Assembly (NCBI GenBank): GCA_020846855.1
Contig: JADLDD010000022.1
Coordinates: forward strand, 1 to 38,757
Length of the DNA: 38,757 nucleotides
Reading direction: 5' to 3'
Source of the DNA: Acidimicrobiia bacterium
GTDB lineage: Bacteria; Actinomycetota; Acidimicrobiia; IMCC26256; JADLDD01
Shown one piece after another: positions 14,492 to 22,175 of the stretch. The notes under the pieces were generated by a model, which saw only the letters and a list, made by a program, of their open reading frames with translations, was not told the DNA's origin and did not search any database. The position numbers and the translations under genes were made by a program. Position 1 is the first letter of the stretch. The number at the start of each line of letters is the position of its first letter.

Positions 14492-15619
14492 CTAAGAGCC
14501 CGGAACGGGGGCGACGGGAGGGACGCCGTCGAGGACCTCGGCGATGGTCACGGGGCGACCCTCGTCGATCGAGCGATGCGCGGCGATGCCGGTGGCAAGC
14601 GCCCGGAAGCCGTCGTCGGCGGTGACCGCCGGCGGTGAGCCGCCGGCGATCGCGTCGCGCCAGGCCGCCAACTCGAGGTAGCTGGCCCCGTGGTGCCCGC
14701 CGTGGTGGCCGATGCGGGGATCGTCCGCGACGCGTTCCTCCCGCACCGGCCAGTCGGGGCCGCGATCGCCGACGACGATCTCGGGTGCCCGTCCCCGGGC
14801 GAGCTCCATGAAGTTGGGCAGGTGCGCCTCCACCTTGCCGCGGTCGCCGACGACGGAGATCTCCTGCTCCCAACGCGAGCCCTCGGCGAACATGCACAGG
14901 TCGAGCAGGCCGCGGGTGCCGCCCGGGTACTCGACGATCACGAACGCGTTGTCGAGGAGATCGGGCACCTCGCCGTCGTGGTCCTCGTCGAGGTGGTTCA
15001 CGTCCTGGGCGCCCGAGGCCATCACCCGCGACGGGCGCTCTCCGGCCGCCAGGTCCATGAGGTCGAAGAAGTGGCAGCACTTCTCCACGAGGGTGCCGCC
15101 GATGTTGCGGTTGAAGCGGTTCCAGTCGCCGACCTTGACCAGGAAGGGGAAGCGGTGCTCCCGGATCGACACCATCCGGACCCGGCCGGCGGCGCCCGAC
15201 CGGACGAGGTCGAGGAGCCGGGCGATGGCGGGCATGTAGCGGTACTCGAGGCCCATCCACACGATCGCGGGATGGGCGGCGGCGCGGTCGCGCAGGGCGA
15301 GGCCGTCGGCGATGGTGGTGGCGAGGGGCTTCTCGAGCATCACGTGCAGGCCCGTGTCCCAGATCGGCTCGAGCACGGCGCGATGCGTGTGGTTGGGCGT
15401 GGCGACGACCACGCCGTCGAGGTCGACGGCCTCGATCATCCGGCGGTGGTCGTCGAACAGCTCGACGGGGTCTCCGGCGGCGTCCGCGGCGGCGCGGCGC
15501 GACGCGGGGTGGGGGTCGGCCGCCGCGGCGAGCACCGCGCCGGGGAGAGCCCGGAGGTTGCGGATGTGCTCACAGCCCATCATCCCGGTTCCGATCACGC
15601 CGACGCGCAGGTCACCCAC
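14492..15619 (-). CDS. Gfo/Idh/MocA family oxidoreductase
   Basis: The 375-residue protein has the N-terminal NAD(P)-binding motif VGVIGTGMMGCEHI and the family signature MLEKPLATT with the catalytic Lys of EKP. The C-terminal domain includes GLEYRYMPAIARLLDLV and GGTLVEKCCHFFDLMDLAAGE (His/Asp substrate region, core CCHFFDLMD). Members oxidise or epimerise sugars and cyclitols such as myo-inositol. The GTG start has -10 TACGAT (minus, 15627-15632) ending seven bases upstream, so it is predicted leaderless. It is divergent from the MOSC gene, with 79 bases between, and upstream of the deazaflavin/kinase genes. Confidence 0.88.
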   Translation of the reverse strand: MGDLRVGVIGTGMMGCEHIRNLRALPGAVLAAAADPHPASRRAAADAAGDPVELFDDHRRMIEAVDLDGVVVATPNHTHRAVLEPIWDTGLHVMLEKPLATTIADGLALRDRAAAHPAIVWMGLEYRYMPAIARLLDLVRSGAAGRVRMVSIREHRFPFLVKVGDWNRFNRNIGGTLVEKCCHFFDLMDLAAGERPSRVMASGAQDVNHLDEDHDGEVPDLLDNAFVIVEYPGGTRGLLDLCMFAEGSRWEQEISVVGDRGKVEAHLPNFMELARGRAPEIVVGDRGPDWPVREERVADDPRIGHHGGHHGASYLELAAWRDAIAGGSPPAVTADDGFRALATGIAAHRSIDEGRPVTIAEVLDGVPPVAPVPGS

Positions 15620-15626
15620 GGTGCGG

Positions 15627-15632
15627 ATCGTA
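15627..15632 (-). promoter_or_regulatory. -10 hexamer TACGAT, leaderless start at 15619
   Basis: Ends seven bases before the GTG of the Gfo/Idh/MocA gene. Its divergent partner is the -10 at 15687. Confidence 0.5.
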
Positions 15633-15686
15633 GGGTCGCCGGGAACGCGCCGGCCGCGGGCCGGAGGCGCCGTGGTGGCCCGCCCC

Positions 15687-15692
15687 TAGGAT
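15687..15692 (+). promoter_or_regulatory. -10 hexamer TAGGAT, leaderless start at 15699
   Basis: Ends six bases before the ATG of the MOSC gene. No Shine-Dalgarno sequence fits in between. Confidence 0.55.
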
Positions 15693-15698
15693 CCGGGG

Positions 15699-16577
15699 AT
15701 GCGGATCGGGTCGGTACGGGAGGTCTGGCGGTACCCCGTCAAGAGCATGATGGGGGAGCGGGTGGGCGCCGCCGCCGTGACCCGCATCGGCCTGGTCGGC
15801 GACCGGGGCTGGGCCTGCCGTGACGAGGTCCGGGGCGGGATACGGGGCGCCAAGAAGATCGGCGGCCTGATGCGCCTGGCCGCCCGCTACGACTCCGAGC
15901 CGACCCCGACCTCACCGTCGCCGCCCGTCACCATCACCCTCCCCGACGGGTCCACCACCCACAGCGGCGCCCCCGACGTGGCCGAGCGGGTCTCGGCGGC
16001 GGTCGACCATCCCGTCACTTTGTGGCCGCTCCAGCCACCCGAGGACCTCGACCACTACCGCCGCGGGCCCGGCGACACCGACGACATCTTGGCCGAGTTG
16101 CGCGACATCTTCGGACGCGACGAGCAGGAGCCGCTACCCGACCTCAGCGTGTTCCCCCCCGAGATCGTCGAGTTCGAGTCGCGGCCCGGCACCTACTACG
16201 ACGCCTACCCGATCCACCTCCTCACCGACGCCTCGCTGCGTACGCTGGAGAGGTCGCTGCCCGGGTCGGTGCTCGACGTCCGGCGCTTCCGGCCCAACCT
16301 CGTGGTCGCGCTCGACGGCGAAGGCTCCGGCGACGCCCCGTTCCCCGAAGCGGGCTGGATCGGGCGGCGCCTGCGGATCGGGGCGGGCGAATACGAGGTG
16401 GTGGCCCCGTGCCCCCGCTGCGTGATGCCCACCCGCGACTTCGCCGAGCTCCCCGCCGACCGGGAGATCCTGCACACGATCGTGCGGGAGGCGGACCAGA
16501 ACCTCGGGGTGTACCTGGTCCCCACGGGCGACGGCGGACGCCTCGCCGAGGGCGACGACGTGGCGCTCCTCGCCTGA
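15699..16577 (+). CDS. MOSC domain molybdenum-cofactor-binding protein
   Basis: Residues 1-115 match the MOSC N-terminal beta-barrel domain (VREVWRYPVKSMMGE). Residues 160-290 are the MOSC domain with RFRPNLVV and the cofactor segment APCPRCVMPTRD. By comparison with YcbX and mARC the Moco-binding cysteine is probably Cys241, with Cys238 nearby. mARC-type proteins reduce N-hydroxylated compounds; YcbX-type proteins detoxify base analogues. There is no ferredoxin domain, so an external electron donor is needed. The gene stands alone and its terminator hairpin follows. Confidence 0.85.
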   Translation: MRIGSVREVWRYPVKSMMGERVGAAAVTRIGLVGDRGWACRDEVRGGIRGAKKIGGLMRLAARYDSEPTPTSPSPPVTITLPDGSTTHSGAPDVAERVSAAVDHPVTLWPLQPPEDLDHYRRGPGDTDDILAELRDIFGRDEQEPLPDLSVFPPEIVEFESRPGTYYDAYPIHLLTDASLRTLERSLPGSVLDVRRFRPNLVVALDGEGSGDAPFPEAGWIGRRLRIGAGEYEVVAPCPRCVMPTRDFAELPADREILHTIVREADQNLGVYLVPTGDGGRLAEGDDVALLA

Positions 16578-16579
16578 GG

Positions 16580-16601
16580 ACCCGGTGGCGCGGCGCCGGG
16601 T
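16580..16601 (+). terminator. Terminator hairpin after the MOSC gene
   Basis: ACCCGG(T)G pairs with C(G)CCGGGT, eight base pairs including one G-U, beginning three bases after the TGA stop. The rest of 16602-16740 holds no gene, only the palindrome CCCGGTACCGGG (16686-16697) and the downstream ribosome binding site. Confidence 0.5.
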
Positions 16602-16740
16602 TCGGGCCGCACGCCCGCCCGGCGCGGAACAAACCTCGTGCGCCGACACGTTCACCCGGGTAGTGCCGACGCGGAGCGCCCTGGTCCCGGTACCGGGCAA
16701 CGGTTCGGGCGCCGCCGGTGCGAACTACAGGAGGTGGGAG

Positions 16741-17373
16741 ATGAGGCACTTCAGCGTCCGTCCGACCCTCACCCTCAAGGGGAGGAAGTTCAAGGGGCTC
16801 CGCGGGTACTCGGGCAAGCCCCTCCACCCTCCGCTCACCGACGTACCCATCGCCGCCGTGGTCCTGGCGCTGGCGTTCGACCTGATCTCGTTCATCGGAT
16901 CGGGGAGCGAGTGGGCCCGCGACTTCTACCGGGCCGGCACCTTCGTGCTGATAGCGGGCCTGGTGGTGTTCCTCGCCGCGGCCCTCACCGGCTGGTGGGA
17001 CCGCGTCAAGTCGTCGGAGGCCGGTACCCAGGCTCGCCGGACGATCAACACCCACGCGTTGCTCATGGTGGTGACGCTGGTCGCCCTGCTCGTCGACGTG
17101 GCGCTCCGCTGGCTGGTGTGGCCCGACAACCTGCACACCCCCCCGGCCGTCCTCGGGCTGACCATCGTTGCCGCGCTCGTCGGGGCCGTGGGTGCGACGT
17201 TCGGCGGTTCGATGGTCTTCGAGTACGGCTTCAACGTCGAGACCGCCGGCGACCACCCGGTGTGGCACGTGTCGGAGGCCGACGTGATGCCCGACGGGTC
17301 GACCGTTCCGGCGCCCGTCCCGGCCGGTCACGCGGCGCCCGGAGCGACCGGGCCGGCGCCCCAGCACGGCTGA
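16741..17373 (+). CDS. DUF2231 membrane protein, 210 aa
   Basis: The ATG at 16741 was chosen because AGGAGG lies at 16729-16734, six bases upstream. The open frame to 16585 has no such support and carries no recognisable sequence. GLRGYSGKPLHPPLTDVPIA is the opening typical of DUF2231 (proline/histidine motif before the first helix). Four hydrophobic segments follow (about 34-53, 67-87, 108-130 and 135-155), and the hydrophilic C-terminus has a His/Pro/Gly tail. The function of the family is not known; some members associate with redox or heme proteins. Confidence 0.8.
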   Translation: MRHFSVRPTLTLKGRKFKGLRGYSGKPLHPPLTDVPIAAVVLALAFDLISFIGSGSEWARDFYRAGTFVLIAGLVVFLAAALTGWWDRVKSSEAGTQARRTINTHALLMVVTLVALLVDVALRWLVWPDNLHTPPAVLGLTIVAALVGAVGATFGGSMVFEYGFNVETAGDHPVWHVSEADVMPDGSTVPAPVPAGHAAPGATGPAPQHG

Positions 17374-17383
17374 GGGAGGTCGG

Positions 17384-17989
17384 TCAGCGGGTGACGGGCC
17401 GGCGGGCCCGCACCAGCGCGTCGATCGCCGTGCGCTCGGCGCCGTCGATGGTGACCGGGCGGCGGACCCGCTCGGCCCTCTGGACCCACACCGACGGCAG
17501 GTGGGTGGCGAGGCTCTCGGGTGTCGCCAGGACGTCGGGATCCTGAGGCCCCCCGGCGCCCTCGGCGATGTTGGTCACGTCGTGGCCGACGATCAGGATC
17601 GTGCCTCCGGGTGCGAGCGCTCCCGCGGCCCGCACCAGCACCGGCGTCAGCTCGGGCTCGGGGAGTTGCAGGTAGAGGACGACCACGAGGTCGAACGCGG
17701 CGGGCTCCGGCTCGTAGTCGTTCAGGTCGGCGGCGACCCACTCGACCTCCACGCCCTGCGTCGCCGCCAGGTCGCGAGCCTTTCCGAGCCCGACCTCGGA
17801 GAAGTCGACCCCGGTGACGTCCCATCCGTTCCGGGCGAGCCACACCGCGTTCCGGCCGTGGCCGCAGGCGAGGTCGAGAGCCCGTCCGGGCGAGAGTCCG
17901 GCCGCCTCGGTGACGAGAAAGCGGTTCGGCTCCTCACCCCAGAGCAGGCCGGTGGTGGCGTAGCGCGCGTCCCATGCGTGTCGGTCCAT
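17384..17989 (-). CDS. Class I SAM-dependent methyltransferase (TehB/thiopurine methyltransferase-like)
   Basis: The 201-residue protein opens with WDARYATTGLLWGEEPNRFL, typical of small TehB/TPMT-like methyltransferases, followed by the SAM motif I ALDLACGHGRNAVWLA (about 37-52) and the acidic motif VTGVDFS. VAADLNDYEPEPAAFDLVVVLYL is motif II/III. The substrate is unknown; relatives methylate thiols, tellurite or selenium compounds. It ends ten bases from the convergent DUF2231 stop. A -10 TAGCCT (minus, 17998-18003) ends eight bases before the ATG, again pointing to a leaderless mRNA. Confidence 0.85.
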   Translation of the reverse strand: MDRHAWDARYATTGLLWGEEPNRFLVTEAAGLSPGRALDLACGHGRNAVWLARNGWDVTGVDFSEVGLGKARDLAATQGVEVEWVAADLNDYEPEPAAFDLVVVLYLQLPEPELTPVLVRAAGALAPGGTILIVGHDVTNIAEGAGGPQDPDVLATPESLATHLPSVWVQRAERVRRPVTIDGAERTAIDALVRARRPVTR

Positions 17990-17997
17990 GGGGCCCG

Positions 17998-18003
17998 AGG
18001 CTA
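17998..18003 (-). promoter_or_regulatory. -10 hexamer TAGCCT, leaderless start at 17989
   Basis: Eight bases separate it from the methyltransferase ATG. No ribosome binding site is present. Confidence 0.45.
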
Positions 18004-18090
18004 AGCACGCGCGGTCGGGTCGGGGCTCATCGCCGCCCCGGAAACGCCGTCGCGTGCAACGCCGGCTCCGGAACGCCGGCCCGGGAACGC

Positions 18091-18123
18091 GGTGAGGGGG
18101 CGGCTCGTCGCCGCCCCCTCACC
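18091..18123 (-). terminator. Perfect 14-bp hairpin after the DoxX gene
   Basis: GGTGAGGGGGCGGC and GCCGCCCCCTCACC pair without mismatch around the loop TCGTC. It lies 25 bases past the DoxX stop and before the methyltransferase promoter. Confidence 0.75.
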
Positions 18124-18147
18124 GGGAGGATCCGGTCGGTGGCGGTG

Positions 18148-18726
18148 CTACCGGAGCGCAGGCACCCGTCGCACCAGCGGGGTCCGGGCCCACCAGCGGC
18201 CCAGGCCGACGGTGTCACCCGCGTGGGTGAGGGCGAGCCCGACCAGCACCAGCGCGTAGACGATGTGGTCGTCGACGACATGGTTGTTGGCGAGGGGCAG
18301 GCTGGCCATCCACATGAGGACCATCATCGCCGCACCGCTCACCGCCGCGACCCGCATGCCGATCCCGAGCAGGAGCGCCAGGCCGATCGCGGCCAGGCCG
18401 ACCATGAACAGCCAGTCGGCCCATGCCGCCCCGGCCAGGTTGTTGAACATGTCGCCGAACGGTCCCTTGACCCCCTTGAGGAAGCCCGTCGTCGGGGACC
18501 CGCCGTCGATCCAGGCGTTGGCCTCGGGGGTGGCCCGTCCGAGACCGAAGAGCTTGTCGACGAACGCCCAGAGGAAGACCCACGCGAGGGCGATGCGCGT
18601 CACCGCCCAGACGTAGGGTGCGACAGCGGCCCGGTCGGTCCGGTCCTCGGTCGCCACCCGTTCGACCACCCGGGCCGGACGCTCCCGGACCGGGGCCTTC
18701 CTCGCGTGGTCGATGGTGACACTCAT
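18148..18726 (-). CDS. DoxX family membrane protein, 192 aa
   Basis: ATG with GAGGAGG upstream, an ideal ribosome binding site. After a basic, soluble N-terminus (1-38) there are four hydrophobic segments: ALAWVFLWAFVDKLFGL (about 46-62), the segment at LFMVGLAAIGLALLLGIGM (core, about 107-125), AVSGAAMMVLMWMASL (about 127-142) and IVYALVLVGLALTHAG (about 154-169). The first helix with FVDKLFGL matches the DoxX entry motif. DoxX proteins are linked to quinone-coupled sulfur or thiol redox at the membrane, but the function of most actinobacterial members is unproven. Confidence 0.8.
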   Translation of the reverse strand: MSVTIDHARKAPVRERPARVVERVATEDRTDRAAVAPYVWAVTRIALAWVFLWAFVDKLFGLGRATPEANAWIDGGSPTTGFLKGVKGPFGDMFNNLAGAAWADWLFMVGLAAIGLALLLGIGMRVAAVSGAAMMVLMWMASLPLANNHVVDDHIVYALVLVGLALTHAGDTVGLGRWWARTPLVRRVPALR

Positions 18727-18891
18727 GATGCCTCCTCAGTCCTCTTCCCCCCCGGGAGAGGCTCGCGTCGCGCGTGTACGTCCCGAACCTACGCAGGCAG
18801 CATCAAGAGCGATAGAAGCCTTTGGGCCGATCAGGGGTGCCGATGGTCCCGACCCGGACGGGGGCCCGGCCCCGGCGGTCGCCGCCGGCGT

Positions 18892-18897
18892 TACGCT
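18892..18897 (+). promoter_or_regulatory. -10 hexamer TACGCT, leaderless start at 18905
   Basis: Ends seven bases before the ATG at 18905, which decides the start of the first gene of the three-gene chain. The rest of 18727-18904 contains only the DoxX leader. Confidence 0.5.
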
Positions 18898-18904
18898 GGA
18901 CTCG

Positions 18905-19357
18905 ATGCCCGGCCACGCCCGCTCCCTGCCCGAGCTCGGCCGCCGCCCGGTCCGCTGCGGTGGCTATCCCCGGACCGGCCCGTTCGACTACGGGTCGGGC
19001 GACGATGCCGGCGCGCGCGCAGATGGCGAGCCCGGCGGCGTGGTGGCGCCAGGACCCGGCGCGTGGAGCTGGGCCGACGGGCCGATCGAACCCGATGCCT
19101 TCCGGCCCAGCGCCATGGACCGGATCCGGCGGTCGGGCCCCGGGGCGATGCTGGCCGCCGCGATGCTCGGCCTCGCCGAGGTGATCGAGGGCCGGCCACC
19201 CCGGGAGGAGATCGCGATCGTGACCGAGGCGCCGGGCGAGCCGTTCCGGCGCGTGGAACTGCGCCTCGATCCCGTCCACAAGGAGCGCTCGCTCGTGATC
19301 GTCCACGCGGAGGCGCCTCCCGCACCGTCCCCGCACCCGGACGCCGACCGCCGGTGA
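18905..19357 (+). CDS. Hypothetical protein coupled to HtrA, 150 aa
   Basis: The start is placed at the ATG behind the TACGCT -10. The frame is open upstream to 18713 but has no start signal there. There is no signal peptide or membrane segment. The N-terminal half is low in hydrophobic residues (Gly/Pro/Asp-rich). The C-terminal half (MLAAAMLGLAEVIEGR; EEIAIVTEAPGEPFRRVELRL; ERSLVIVHAEAP) predicts a helix followed by a beta meander. I do not recognise a family. Its TGA overlaps the GTG of the protease gene by four bases, so its product is made in step with the protease. Confidence 0.6.
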   Translation: MPGHARSLPELGRRPVRCGGYPRTGPFDYGSGDDAGARADGEPGGVVAPGPGAWSWADGPIEPDAFRPSAMDRIRRSGPGAMLAAAMLGLAEVIEGRPPREEIAIVTEAPGEPFRRVELRLDPVHKERSLVIVHAEAPPAPSPHPDADRR

Positions 19358-20463
19358 GCCCCCGCGGCCGCCACGGTCGGTTCGGAGCCGTCGCGGTGCT
19401 GGCCGCCGCGGCCCTCACGGCCGCGCTGCTGGCCGGCTGCTCGGACTCCTCGGGCGGTTCGGGATCGACGGCGTCGACCGAGGCGGTCGGCAGGTCGGGC
19501 TCGCAGCCCGGCGTGGATTCCGGTTCCGGCGCCGGGGGCCTCGACGTCCCGGCGATCCTGGACGAGGTCCGCGGCTCGATCGTCACCGTCACGGCCCGGA
19601 CCGTCTCGGTCGGGAGCCTCCTCGAGCCCTCGCCGCCCGCCCAGATCGGCTCCGGATTCGTGTTCGACGCCTCGGGCCTGATCCTGACCAACCACCACGT
19701 GGTCGCCGGCGGCGACACCATCGGCGTCACGTTCGTCGACGGCAAGCGGTACCGCGCGAAGGTGGTCGGCTCCGACGCCCGGACCGACCTCGCGGTCCTC
19801 CGCATCGAGGCCGACGGCCTGAAGGCCCTCGCGCTCGCGTCTAAGCCACCGGAGGTGGGGGCACCCGTCGTGGCGGTGGGCTACGCCCTCGCCCTCCCCG
19901 GCGGCCCCACGGTCACGTCGGGCATCGTGTCGGCCGTCGACCGCACCATCCGGGAGCCCAACGGAGCGGTGCTGACCCACCTCCTGCAGACCGACGCCGC
20001 CATCAACCCCGGCAACTCCGGTGGTCCGCTCCTCGATGCCCGAGGTGTGGTCGTGGGCGTCAACACCGCCAAGGAGGCGAGCGCGGCCGGCATCAGCTTC
20101 GCCATCTCGGTGGCCAACGCCGCGGCCGACATCGAGGCCCTCGCCACCCGGGGCCGCATCGCGCACCCGTTCATAGGAGTCGAGCTCGCCGACGCCACGC
20201 CGTCGCTCGCGGCGCGCTTCGACCTCCCGGTCGACTCCGGCGCCCTGGTCACCTCGGTGGTGTCCGGCAGCCCGGCCGACGAGGCGGGGATCGAGGCCGG
20301 CGACGTGATCGTGGAGGTCGGAGGCGAGAAGGTGGTGGCGGCGGCCGGCGTCACCGAGGCGCTGGCCTCGCGCGAGCCCGGCGACGAGATCACCCTGCGC
20401 ATCGCCACCGCCTCGGGCGCGCGGTCGGTGAAGCTGACCCTGGGGACCGCGCCGTCGTCGTGA
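19354..20463 (+). CDS. HtrA/DegP-type serine protease lipoprotein with PDZ domain
   Basis: The start is the GTG at 19354, in a GTGA overlap with the preceding stop; upstream extensions in this frame are noise. The 369-residue protein has lipobox LLAGC (Cys29), a Ser/Gly linker (30-60), a trypsin-like domain (about 70-255) with catalytic triad His115 (LTNHHVV), Asp145 (RTDLAVL) and Ser222 (NPGNSGGP), and one PDZ domain (about 270-369; SGSPADEAGIEAGDVIVEVGG). It should degrade or chaperone misfolded exported proteins at the outer face of the membrane. Lipid anchoring in place of the usual transmembrane helix is notable but known. Its stop overlaps the start of the aminopeptidase. Confidence 0.92.
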   Translation: MSPRGRHGRFGAVAVLAAAALTAALLAGCSDSSGGSGSTASTEAVGRSGSQPGVDSGSGAGGLDVPAILDEVRGSIVTVTARTVSVGSLLEPSPPAQIGSGFVFDASGLILTNHHVVAGGDTIGVTFVDGKRYRAKVVGSDARTDLAVLRIEADGLKALALASKPPEVGAPVVAVGYALALPGGPTVTSGIVSAVDRTIREPNGAVLTHLLQTDAAINPGNSGGPLLDARGVVVGVNTAKEASAAGISFAISVANAAADIEALATRGRIAHPFIGVELADATPSLAARFDLPVDSGALVTSVVSGSPADEAGIEAGDVIVEVGGEKVVAAAGVTEALASREPGDEITLRIATASGARSVKLTLGTAPSS

Positions 20464-21398
20464 GAGCCTCCCTCCCTCAGGCGAACGCCCCGTGCTGGTG
20501 CGGCAGCGGCCGGAAGTTCAAGCGCTGCCACAAGGGCGCCTACGAACCTCTGCGCCCCGGCACGGTCTCCCCGCAGCGGACGGTGCCGCCCGGGATCCGG
20601 GCGCCCGCCTACGCCGCGACCGGCCGGGTCGAGAGGTGGGACGAACCTCGGGTGAAGCCCCCCGAGGTGATCGCCCGGATGCGGGAGGCCGGCCGCGCCG
20701 CGGCGGAGGTCCTCGCCGAGGTCGGCGCGGCGGTGGCCCCGGGGATCACGACCGACGAGCTCGACGCGCTCACCCACGAGGCGTGCATCGCGCGCGGTGG
20801 CTATCCGAGCCCGCTCAACTACCGCGGGTTCCCGAAGTCGGTGTGCACCTCGGTGAACGAGGTGATCTGCCACGGCATCCCCGACGACCGCGCGCTCCTC
20901 GACGGCGACATCGTCAACCTCGACGTCACGATCTTCCTCGGAGGCGTCCACGGCGACACCAACGCCACCTTCCCGGTGGGGGTCATCGACCCGGAGTCGC
21001 GGCGGCTGCTCCGGGTTACGAAGGAGTGCCTGGAGCGCGGCATCGCAGCCGTCCGGCCCGGTCGCCCGATCTCCGACATCGGGCGCGCGATCGAGGACCA
21101 CGCGACGGCCGCCGGCTTCGGCGTGGTGCATGACTTCGTGGGCCACGGGCTCGGCGAGCAGTTCCACACCGACCTCCAGATCCCGCACTACTTCGAACCG
21201 TCGGCGCGCACGGTCATGGAGCCGGGGATGGTGTTCACCGTCGAGCCGATGATCAGCGTGGGCGACGCGCGCGTGCGCATGTGGAACGACGGCTGGACGG
21301 CGGTGACCGCCGACGGCAGCCGCACCGCGCAGTACGAGCACACGTTGCTCGTGACCGACGACGGCGTCGAGGTGCTCACCGCGCCGCCCGCCTCGTAG
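20460..21398 (+). CDS. map: Type I methionine aminopeptidase with N-terminal SEC-C motif
   Basis: GTG start in a 4-base overlap with the protease stop. Residues 11-24 carry the zinc-binding SEC-C motif PCWCGSGRKFKRCH (Cys12, Cys14, Cys23, His24), thought to help docking on the ribosome. The pita-bread domain (about 65-305) has the full set of metal ligands: Asp155 (VNLDVT), Asp166 (HGDTNAT), His229 (GHGLG), Glu262 (TVEP) and Glu293 (QYEHTLL), with substrate-binding His138 (CHGIP). It removes N-terminal methionine from nascent proteins. The long form with SEC-C matches actinobacterial MetAP1c. Coupling to a protease gene is unusual for this housekeeping enzyme. Confidence 0.95.
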   Translation: MRASLPQANAPCWCGSGRKFKRCHKGAYEPLRPGTVSPQRTVPPGIRAPAYAATGRVERWDEPRVKPPEVIARMREAGRAAAEVLAEVGAAVAPGITTDELDALTHEACIARGGYPSPLNYRGFPKSVCTSVNEVICHGIPDDRALLDGDIVNLDVTIFLGGVHGDTNATFPVGVIDPESRRLLRVTKECLERGIAAVRPGRPISDIGRAIEDHATAAGFGVVHDFVGHGLGEQFHTDLQIPHYFEPSARTVMEPGMVFTVEPMISVGDARVRMWNDGWTAVTADGSRTAQYEHTLLVTDDGVEVLTAPPAS

Positions 21399-21403
21399 TT
21401 GCT

Positions 21404-21431
21404 TTGCATCGCGCGCAGCGCCCGCTAGCCT
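21404..21431 (+). promoter_or_regulatory. Promoter of the HU gene (-35 TTGCAT, 16 bases, -10 TAGCCT)
   Basis: TTGCAT at 21404-21409 and TAGCCT at 21426-21431 with a 16-base spacer begin five bases after the aminopeptidase stop. The predicted leader is about 100 bases, ending in AGGAGG (21532-21537). Confidence 0.55.
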
Positions 21432-21541
21432 GCGCGCCCGGCGGACGCAACCTGGTTCCTCCTCGGACTGATCCGCGTCCCCGCCGATCGTCGCCGGTGA
21501 ACGTCGCGGCGATCGACATCCGGTCGACGACAGGAGGACCT

Positions 21542-22060
21542 GTGAACCGAAGGGACCTGGTGCAGGCGTTGATGGAGCGCCTCGATTCCGATCGCAAGAC
21601 GGTCGAGGCCCACCTCAACGCGTTCGTGGACACGATCACCGACGCCGTCGCCAAGGGCGAGGCGGTCGCGGTGTCGGGCTTCGCCAAGTTCGCCCGCGTC
21701 GAGCGGGCGGCACGCATGGGGCGCAACCCGGCGACGGGTGAGCCGCTGCGGATCAAGGCGTCGCGCAAGGCCCGGATCACGCCGCTCAAGGCGTTCAAGG
21801 ACGCCGTGCTGACCGGCAAGGCCCCGGCGAAGAAGGCCCCGGCGAAGAAGGCCGCGGCCAAGAAGCCGGCCGCGAAGAAGCCGGCCACCAAGAAGGCGCC
21901 GGCCAAGAAGGCGACCACCAAGAAGGCGCCGGCGAAGAAGACCGCGGCGAAGAAGGCGGGCGCCAAGAAGACCGGTGCGAGGAAGACGGCGGCCAAGAAG
22001 TCGACGGCCGCGCGCCGCCCTCCGGCCCGCAAGGCCACCAAGGCGACCAAGAAGCGCTGA
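21542..22060 (+). CDS. hup: HU-family nucleoid protein with Lys/Ala-rich tail (HupB-like)
   Basis: GTG start with AGGAGG four bases upstream. Residues 1-92 are a complete HU domain: NRRDLVQALMERLDSDRKTV (core), GFAKFARVERAARMGRNPATGE as the DNA-binding arm, and the closing strand and helix ITPLKAFKDAV. Residues 95-172 are about 78 residues of KKAPA/KKAAA/KKPA repeats resembling histone H1, as in mycobacterial HupB. The protein bends and compacts DNA, and the tail adds non-specific DNA or RNA binding and is a target for lysine modification in relatives. It is monocistronic, with its own promoter and a strong terminator, as expected for an abundant protein. Confidence 0.95.
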   Translation: MNRRDLVQALMERLDSDRKTVEAHLNAFVDTITDAVAKGEAVAVSGFAKFARVERAARMGRNPATGEPLRIKASRKARITPLKAFKDAVLTGKAPAKKAPAKKAAAKKPAAKKPATKKAPAKKATTKKAPAKKTAAKKAGAKKTGARKTAAKKSTAARRPPARKATKATKKR

Positions 22061-22093
22061 TCTCGCCTTCGGGCGACGACGTTCCCGCATGTG

Positions 22094-22123
22094 ACCGGGG
22101 CCCGGAGAGATCCGGGCCCCGGT
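22094..22123 (+). terminator. Terminator of the HU gene
   Basis: ACCGGGGCCCGGA and TCCGGGCCCCGGT form a perfect 13-bp stem with the stable loop GAGA, 33 bases after the stop. It can also serve the convergent Nudix gene. Confidence 0.8.
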
Positions 22124-22175
22124 TCGCGCCCGCCGGCCGATCCCGCGACCCGGAGGAGGAGGACGTGGTGAGGGG

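Noticed and set aside
12812-14638. 608-codon frame antisense to the kinase and dehydrogenase genes
   Set aside because: The opposite strand carries recognisable families with coupled starts. The antisense product is His/Asp/Val/Gly-rich with no motif.
16686-16697. CCCGGTACCGGG palindrome as an operator
   Set aside because: A 12-base GC palindrome is expected by chance in this composition, and nothing ties it to a regulator family.
16585-16740. N-terminal extension of the DUF2231 frame upstream of 16741
   Set aside because: No ribosome binding site at 16585, the stretch contains the MOSC terminator hairpin, and AGGAGG sits correctly before ATG 16741.
17974-19353. Very long open frame ahead of the HtrA protease
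   Set aside because: It runs antisense to the methyltransferase start region and DoxX and out of frame with the 18905 gene. The lipoprotein signal starts at GTG 19354.
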